From: Thermoplasmata archaeon
GTDB taxonomy: Archaea; Thermoplasmatota; Thermoplasmata; Thermoplasmatales; Thermoplasmataceae
Reading direction: 5' to 3'
Length of the DNA: 8,803 nucleotides
NCBI GenBank assembly: GCA_021797385.1
Contig: JAJZZW010000071.1
Span: 1 to 8,803 of the forward strand
The translations under genes and the position numbers were made by a program. A model generated the notes under the pieces. The model was given only the letters and a program-made list of their open reading frames with translations, was not told where the DNA came from and made no database searches. How positions within the stretch are numbered: the first letter of the stretch is position 1; each line of letters begins with the position of its first letter. Shown piece after piece: positions 4,824-8,803 of this stretch.

Positions 4824-6017
4824 ATGGAAAAGGCAGAAACTAACAATTATAATATAACCGATTTAATGAAGGAGGAGAAAGACCTCCCTGATGGTTCATA
4901 TACATTAGGATTTAAATCGGTTACAAGTAGGGGATATAAATTAGACGAATGGACAGGTGCATGGGTTGCCACAGCACTTATTTACCAGATAGTTTCAGGG
5001 ATAGTCCTGTTCTTTTATTATAGTCAGGTCGATCCGTATCAATCCACACAGTACATTATATCAGATGTCCCATTTGGTCATATAATACTAACATCACATC
5101 TTTACATGGCATATGCCATGATCGGACTGGTTTATTTCCATATGATGAGGCAGTGGTTTGTCGGTTCATATAAGGGAAAATGGAGATGGCTTCAGTGGAT
5201 TCTCGGAGTGGTTTTATTCCTGCTTACAATATTTACAGCTATACTTGGATATATGCTCGCAAATACTGCAATAGCAATGGCGGCTGTGCATATAGGAATT
5301 CTATTTATGCAGAGAAGTGTTCTTGGCAGAATACTTCCGGGTGCATTCATAAACTGGCTTGAAGCAATACTGGTAGGCAATTACACTACTACAGCAATGT
5401 TTTCGCATCTGTTAGCACTTCATGTTGCAGTGTTTTCAGTATTGATGCTTGCATTATTCGCTGTGCATTTCATGCTGTTTGAGAGATCTGGTCTGGCAAG
5501 TGAGAAGCCAAAGAAGGGAGAAATGATACCCTGGTTCCCTACAAACCTGCTATATGCAATGTTCTCAGGAATTGTAATGATCGGAATTATTCTTTTGATT
5601 TCGGCAGCTTTCCCGCAGCAACTAACACTAGCATACGGTTCCCTTGCATATGGAACATTCCCGGTACCAGACTGGTATATAACTCCTGTTTACAAACTGA
5701 TGGATGTGGCAGGTTACGGATTGAGCACTGGAGGAGTCCCACTGATAATTGGCATGCTAATATTCATACTGATACTGCCTTTCATAGACAGATACCATAA
5801 TAAGGGAGTACTGGAGAGACCATGGATTACAGCGTTCGGAATATTTATGCTAATTGGCCTTGCAGTTATGACGGTATGGGGTTATTCCCAACCTGGGCTT
5901 AGCCAAACAAGACTAATGACTATGTACCTATGGTGGTCTATAACCTTCATTTCTTTCATAACAGTATATGCTATGAGATTCGCAAAAAGGGATGGTGAGA
6001 TAAGTGAAAGTAACTAA
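4824..6017 (+). CDS. Cytochrome b of a bc-type quinol oxidase complex
   Basis: Membrane diheme subunit that oxidises quinol and passes electrons to the Rieske protein and across the membrane. The 397 residues form a full-length protein (cytochrome b6 and subunit IV regions together). Heme-ligand histidines are H92 and H106 (13 residues between) and H200 and H215 (14 between, as in cytochrome b6). The quinol-site motif is PDWY at 282-285, in place of PEWY. About eight hydrophobic helices are visible, at roughly 46-68, 88-110, 124-146, 193-218, 242-262, 303-321, 334-353 and 363-384, after a ~40-residue hydrophilic N-terminus. The 3' end overlaps the next gene by 14 bp. Homologues carry various names (petB, soxC/soxG, cbs-linked), so I give no symbol. 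Confidence 0.96.
   Translation: MEKAETNNYNITDLMKEEKDLPDGSYTLGFKSVTSRGYKLDEWTGAWVATALIYQIVSGIVLFFYYSQVDPYQSTQYIISDVPFGHIILTSHLYMAYAMIGLVYFHMMRQWFVGSYKGKWRWLQWILGVVLFLLTIFTAILGYMLANTAIAMAAVHIGILFMQRSVLGRILPGAFINWLEAILVGNYTTTAMFSHLLALHVAVFSVLMLALFAVHFMLFERSGLASEKPKKGEMIPWFPTNLLYAMFSGIVMIGIILLISAAFPQQLTLAYGSLAYGTFPVPDWYITPVYKLMDVAGYGLSTGGVPLIIGMLIFILILPFIDRYHNKGVLERPWITAFGIFMLIGLAVMTVWGYSQPGLSQTRLMTMYLWWSITFISFITVYAMRFAKRDGEISESN
5994..5998 (+). promoter_or_regulatory. Ribosome-binding site fixing a GTG start
   Basis: GGTGA, inside the end of cytochrome b, lies 5 nt before a GTG codon at 6004. This spacing matches the cytochrome b site and supports GTG as the start of the 64-aa membrane protein. 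Confidence 0.65.
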
Positions 6018-6198
6018 TATTGTTTATCTGATAGGAATACTGCAGCTTGTTGTTGTAGATCCTGTCATGTGGTATATTACCCAGGAGTATCCATTTAAAT
6101 ATGAAAGTCTCTGGGCAGTAGTGCTTGTAATTAACTTATTCATGTTCGCTGCAATTATATTTTTAATGCTGCAGAGAACAATAAAAGCGAGGGTTTGA
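6004..6198 (+). CDS. Small two-helix membrane protein, cytochrome b-linked
   Basis: I do not recognise this 64-residue protein. It has two hydrophobic segments, about residues 4-25 and 36-56, joined by a short loop (YITQEYPFKYESL), and a basic C-terminus (QRTIKARV), which suggests the ends face the cytoplasm. There are no cysteines or histidines, so it is unlikely to bind heme or metal itself. It starts with GTG at 6004, 5 nt after GGTGA, and overlaps cytochrome b by 14 bp. Tight coupling points to a supernumerary subunit or assembly factor of the Rieske/cytochrome b complex; that is inference. Confidence 0.8.
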   Translation: MKVTNIVYLIGILQLVVVDPVMWYITQEYPFKYESLWAVVLVINLFMFAAIIFLMLQRTIKARV

Positions 6199-6199
6199 A

Positions 6200-6538
6200 A
6201 TGGATAAAAAATCTATATATTTATATTATTATTCGATGATAATTTACCTGTTCGGTAGTGTGCCATTTATTCTATATGCGGTCCTAATTAAACCAATAGG
6301 AGCGATGTATCATGAACAGCCATCAACGATGATATCACCGGTATTCGGAAACTTTGCTGTGTACGAGGAGGGATTGCTGTTAATAACACTGGTACTAGTT
6401 TTATTATCGATTGTATTATATGCAGTATCTCTGGGGCACAACAGATCCAAAAATGGTAAGATTTCATCTAGAACAGTGATAGCCCCAATAATACTATATG
6501 TATTCACATTTGCCGTTATAGGGGTGGCTTTAATATGA
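6200..6538 (+). CDS. Three-helix membrane protein, cytochrome b-linked
   Basis: I do not recognise this 112-residue protein. Hydrophobic segments lie at about residues 11-33, 57-79 and 92-112, so it is almost entirely membrane-embedded. A polar loop (34-56) with MYHEQPSTM follows the first helix, and a basic loop (GHNRSKNGKISSR) separates helices two and three. The single histidines H38 and H80 are in loops, not paired within helices, arguing against b-type heme. It begins 1 nt after the stop of the 64-aa gene and its stop overlaps the next start (ATGA). It is probably made together with cytochrome b as an accessory subunit, but its function is unknown. Confidence 0.8.
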   Translation: MDKKSIYLYYYSMIIYLFGSVPFILYAVLIKPIGAMYHEQPSTMISPVFGNFAVYEEGLLLITLVLVLLSIVLYAVSLGHNRSKNGKISSRTVIAPIILYVFTFAVIGVALI

Positions 6539-6759
6539 TGAGAGAGAAATTTGATAAAATGAAGAAAAGTTCCAAATATATGATTATAACCGGAATTATA
6601 TTTCTTATAATTTCAGTACCGATGTTTCTGGATTACAGTGCATTTCCAACTATTAACCCGGAAATAGGACCACATCAGCTTGCCAGCTGGATATCTTTCT
6701 TTTTTACCTTTGTTGGTTTCGTACTGCTGGTAATGGGCTTTGGGCAGGAGGACATGTAA
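6535..6759 (+). CDS. Small two-helix membrane protein, last operon gene
   Basis: I do not recognise this 74-residue protein. A basic, cytoplasmic-looking N-terminus (REKFDKMKKSSK) is followed by hydrophobic segments at about residues 15-33 and 50-68, joined by a polar loop with PTINPEIGPHQLASW, and a short acidic tail (GQEDM). Two consecutive ATG codons occur at 6535 and 6538; the first overlaps the preceding TGA stop. A G-rich GGTG lies 8 nt before it. It closes the Rieske/cytochrome b operon, with an AT-rich region after it. As with its two neighbours, a subunit or assembly role in the bc-type complex is inferred from gene order only. Confidence 0.78.
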   Translation: MMREKFDKMKKSSKYMIITGIIFLIISVPMFLDYSAFPTINPEIGPHQLASWISFFFTFVGFVLLVMGFGQEDM

Positions 6760-6878
6760 TTATTTTTAAACTTTAAAGGTTATTGATTTTAAAGGTTATT
6801 TATCATAGAATTTTAAATTTTAAATATATTATAAAAATAAATAGTGAGATTTCCGTTTAATAATAACATTGTTTAATT
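6760..6878. terminator. AT-rich convergent terminator region
   Basis: This gap separates the plus-strand respiratory operon from minus-strand proC. It has T runs in both directions: TTATTTTTAAACTTT just after the operon on the plus strand, and TATTTATTTTTATAATA (about 6843-6827) on the minus strand. Archaeal termination favours such T-rich stretches without a strong hairpin. No RNA gene or ORF is evident. Confidence 0.5.
6772..6800. repeat. Tandem 13-bp direct repeat
   Basis: TTTAAAGGTTATT occurs exactly at 6772-6784 and 6788-6800, a 16-bp period. It lies just past the last gene of the respiratory operon. It could be a slippage product, a protein-binding site or part of a terminator. Confidence 0.6.
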
Positions 6879-7658
6879 TTAGTTTTTTCTGCCTATTTCC
6901 TGTGCCTTTCTGTATGCTCCTAGCACTGCATTTGCAATGGCAGTTCTAACATTGGCTTTTTCCATTTCATATATGCCAGTAACTGTTGTACCTCCGGGAG
7001 TCATTACCTCGTCCCTGAGATCCGATGCGGATATACCTTTCTCCCTCATGAGATGCATTGTGTTTATGAATGTATCAATTACGAGGTCCGTTGCCTGCTG
7101 TCTGGGAATTCCGGCAAGTATCCCTGCATTTATCATGGAATCTGCCATGATTGCAACGAAAGCAGGTCCACTACCACTCAATCCGGTAACAGCGTCCATG
7201 TTGGACTCATCAACTTTCACGTATGACCCGAATCCAGCTAGAATCTTTTTCAGAACTTCTATGTCGCTATTTTCAAGATTTTTATAACTGTATGCAGTAA
7301 CGGATTTCTGTACAAGCATTGGTATGCTGGGCATTGCCCTGGCAATACGCGATTCTTTCAATGTTTCCTGCATATGGTTAAGTGTTACTCCAGCCATGAA
7401 TGAAATTACAAGTTTGTTTTTACATTCTAAACGTATTTCCTCCATGACGGCATCCGATATGCCTGGTTTTATTGTAAGAAGTATCACATCTGCATTCTTT
7501 GCGTTATCAACATTGTTATCAAAAATTTCAAATCTTTCATTATTCCATTTTCTTAATTTTTCAAATGAACCGGAACTCAAAGATACGCTGAAATCTTTCT
7601 TTATCCCTTCTGCTATAGATTTGCCAACTGTGCCGGCGCCTATTATTGCAACTTTCAT
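6879..7658 (-). CDS. proC: Pyrroline-5-carboxylate reductase
   Basis: Cytosolic enzyme for the last step of proline synthesis: it reduces 1-pyrroline-5-carboxylate to proline with NAD(P)H. The N-terminus has the Rossmann loop GAGTVG (7-12) in MKVAIIGAGTVGKS. Further family motifs are the TIKP segment, MPSIPMLV, LSGSGPAFV and the P5CR signature DEVMTPGGTTVTGIYEME near the C-terminus. At 259 residues it is close to the usual ~260-280 and appears complete. It is a single-gene unit: divergent from the membrane protein at 7768 and convergent with the respiratory operon. The ATG at 7658 has TATA-like sequence about 22 nt (TAATATAATATAC) and 34 nt (GGTATAAAC) upstream and no clear ribosome-binding site. 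Confidence 0.96.
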   Translation of the reverse strand: MKVAIIGAGTVGKSIAEGIKKDFSVSLSSGSFEKLRKWNNERFEIFDNNVDNAKNADVILLTIKPGISDAVMEEIRLECKNKLVISFMAGVTLNHMQETLKESRIARAMPSIPMLVQKSVTAYSYKNLENSDIEVLKKILAGFGSYVKVDESNMDAVTGLSGSGPAFVAIMADSMINAGILAGIPRQQATDLVIDTFINTMHLMREKGISASDLRDEVMTPGGTTVTGIYEMEKANVRTAIANAVLGAYRKAQEIGRKN

Positions 7659-7672
7659 AGTTTATAATTACA

Positions 7673-7696
7673 GTATATTATATTACTGTTTATACC
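7673..7696 (-). promoter_or_regulatory. proC promoter region
   Basis: The minus strand holds GGTATAAAC (7696-7688) and TAATATAATATAC (7685-7673), both TATA-like. The first would give a leader of about 8 nt, the second a leaderless transcript. Confidence 0.45.
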
Positions 7697-7737
7697 ATTA
7701 TACAATAACAATAGCATGCACTTATAGAAATAAAAAG

Positions 7738-7746
7738 TATTAATAA
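7738..7746 (+). promoter_or_regulatory. TATA box of the 123-aa membrane protein gene
   Basis: TATTAATAA is centred 26 nt before the ATG at 7768, as expected for leaderless transcription. No ribosome-binding site is seen before that ATG. Confidence 0.45.
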
Positions 7747-7767
7747 CGTCATTTTGCATAGAATATT

Positions 7768-8139
7768 ATGTCGTTGCTGTTTGATATAATTGCATTGCTG
7801 ATAGCCATAGTAATAATTTCAATACCTGCCTATGCAGCCTCTCTCATTGTTGTTAATAAATCCACTGCAAGCTTCGGAAATGCCATTGTTGTAACACTGC
7901 TTACTCCAATAATAATTATATTCTTCTCATTCGGTCTTCACTTCGTATTTGCACCTCTGGCCGCCATGGGAAGCCTTCTCGCCTTTCTGATAACCCTGGT
8001 GATTCTTCTCTATGTATACAGCCTTATCTATGAAATCAGCATAGGCAGAAGCCTTATTCTTGCAATAGTAGAGGTGATTATCTGGTTTGTATTCTTCTTT
8101 ATAACCGGAATACTGGTTGCACTTCCGTTGATAATATGA
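7768..8139 (+). CDS. Hypothetical four-helix membrane protein (123 aa)
   Basis: I do not recognise this protein. It is almost wholly hydrophobic, with four likely membrane helices at about residues 4-28, 37-58, 65-88 and 95-120 and very short loops. It has no cysteine and only one histidine (H58), so no metal- or heme-binding pattern. The few charges (K31 between helices one and two, E89 and R94 between helices three and four, E102 in helix four) give no clear functional hint. It stands alone: divergent from proC, and its stop is 2 bp from the stop of homoserine dehydrogenase on the other strand. A well-placed TATA box supports expression. Confidence 0.75.
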   Translation: MSLLFDIIALLIAIVIISIPAYAASLIVVNKSTASFGNAIVVTLLTPIIIIFFSFGLHFVFAPLAAMGSLLAFLITLVILLYVYSLIYEISIGRSLILAIVEVIIWFVFFFITGILVALPLII

Positions 8140-8141
8140 AA

Positions 8142-8803
8142 TCACGATAAAAGCAGAATATCATTAACGACCTGAGCTGCTGTTTCCAGTGGACCATCAT
8201 GCTTTTCGAAAACAGTCAGGTCATCGTTATTATCTGTCCTTTCGAGATATCCCATGGATAGCGAATCCATAGAGGCCACAGGGTCTCCCTGTTTTATGAA
8301 AAATATCTTTGATTCTACAGTTAGTTCTGTACCACCGGCAATATGTGAAAGTACACGGTAAACTTCTCCGGAATTCTTCATATAATTAATATCCTTTATA
8401 TCATCTATGCCTTCATATTCCACATCTTTCAGGGTATAATCCATTCCCAGAAGAGAGTTGGCAATTATAACTGTCTTTCTTGCACCGTCCAGGCCATTTG
8501 TATCGTCACGGTAATCTGTTTCAGCGATACCCATATTCTGCGCTGTTTTGACAGCCTCATGAAAATCAACTCCAGCAATCATCTGATTCAACACGAAATT
8601 TATGGTTGAGCTTACCTGGCCCCGGAATTCCAAAAGTTTTGACGATCTCAATGAATACTTATTGAGGTTGAAAAGGGGAACACCGCCTCCAACAGAAGAT
8701 TCATATAATATTTTTCTCTTGTTTTTAACTGATGATTCCATGATTTCCTTCCAGTGGAGTGCCAGCGGTGCTTTATTTGAAGTTACTATGTGCTTGCCCG
8801 CCT
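8142..8803 (-). CDS. hom: Homoserine dehydrogenase, N-terminus outside window
   Basis: Enzyme reducing aspartate semialdehyde to homoserine with NAD(P)H, on the way to threonine and methionine. The reading frame is open through the right edge, so the ATG at 8741 is internal: upstream codons give AGKHIVTSNKAPLA, the conserved cofactor-domain motif. Then come YESSVGGGVPLF at the substrate site, GQVSSTINFVLNQM, and the signature ETDYRDDTNGLDGARK, with the acidic residues and terminal lysine of the catalytic region. About 219 residues are present; the Rossmann GxGxxG is missing off the edge. The protein ends soon after the catalytic domain, so there is no C-terminal ACT domain for threonine feedback, as in short monofunctional forms. 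It is convergent with the membrane protein gene, stops 2 bp apart. Confidence 0.95.
   Translation of the reverse strand, partial: AGKHIVTSNKAPLALHWKEIMESSVKNKRKILYESSVGGGVPLFNLNKYSLRSSKLLEFRGQVSSTINFVLNQMIAGVDFHEAVKTAQNMGIAETDYRDDTNGLDGARKTVIIANSLLGMDYTLKDVEYEGIDDIKDINYMKNSGEVYRVLSHIAGGTELTVESKIFFIKQGDPVASMDSLSMGYLERTDNNDDLTVFEKHDGPLETAAQVVNDILLLS

Noticed and set aside
6760..6878. Possible small RNA gene in the AT-rich gap.
   Set aside because: I see no stable stem structure, no conserved RNA element and no distinct promoter; a convergent terminator region explains it.
6937..7743. Plus-strand frames of 116 and 139 residues opposite proC.
   Set aside because: Both are antisense to an intact proC with full family signatures and have no recognisable domain.
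8142..8741. Homoserine dehydrogenase as a complete 199-aa gene starting at 8741.
   Set aside because: The frame stays open to the window edge and the upstream codons encode the conserved GKHIVTSNKAPLA motif, so the ATG is internal and the gene is cut by the window.

Overview
The window looks like chromosomal DNA of an acidophilic archaeon of the Thermoplasmatales, probably a Ferroplasma/Acidiplasma-type organism. The clues are AT-rich archaeal promoters with TATA boxes about 25 nt before many start codons, GGTGA ribosome-binding sites on internal genes, a copper locus built on TRASH/YHS metal-binding modules, and a Rieske/cytochrome b operon divergent from tatAC. The genus assignment is an inference from gene content and style; no 16S or other marker is present.

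Layout. 1-2099 (minus strand): a copper-resistance locus of a Lrp-type regulator with a C-terminal TRASH domain, a 44-residue copper chaperone, and a Cu(+) P-type ATPase that runs off the left edge. 2207-2530 (plus): an unrecognised small protein with three cysteines, divergent from the copper regulator and overlapping the end of tatC. 2510-3665 (minus): tatC and tatA, the twin-arginine export system. 3774-6759 (plus): a respiratory operon of a Rieske iron-sulfur protein with a KR-variant Tat signal, a full-length cytochrome b with four heme-ligand histidines and a PDWY motif, and three small membrane proteins that are tightly coupled to it and that I do not recognise. 6760-6878: AT-rich convergent terminator region with a tandem 13-bp repeat. 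6879-7658 (minus): proC, pyrroline-5-carboxylate reductase. 7768-8139 (plus): an unrecognised four-helix membrane protein. 8142-8803 (minus): the C-terminal two thirds or so of homoserine dehydrogenase, running off the right edge.

How the genes work together. The copper locus reads as sense, bind and export: the same cysteine module appears in the regulator, the chaperone and the N-terminus of the pump. TatA/TatC and the Rieske protein form a logical pair, because Rieske proteins are folded cofactor proteins and need Tat export; the two units share a 108-bp divergent control region containing two inverted repeats. Rieske and cytochrome b form the core of a quinol-oxidising bc-type complex, and the three small downstream membrane proteins are the best candidates in this window for undescribed subunits or assembly factors of that complex. 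proC and homoserine dehydrogenase are ordinary amino-acid biosynthesis genes. I saw no tRNA, rRNA, CRISPR array, insertion sequence or phage gene.
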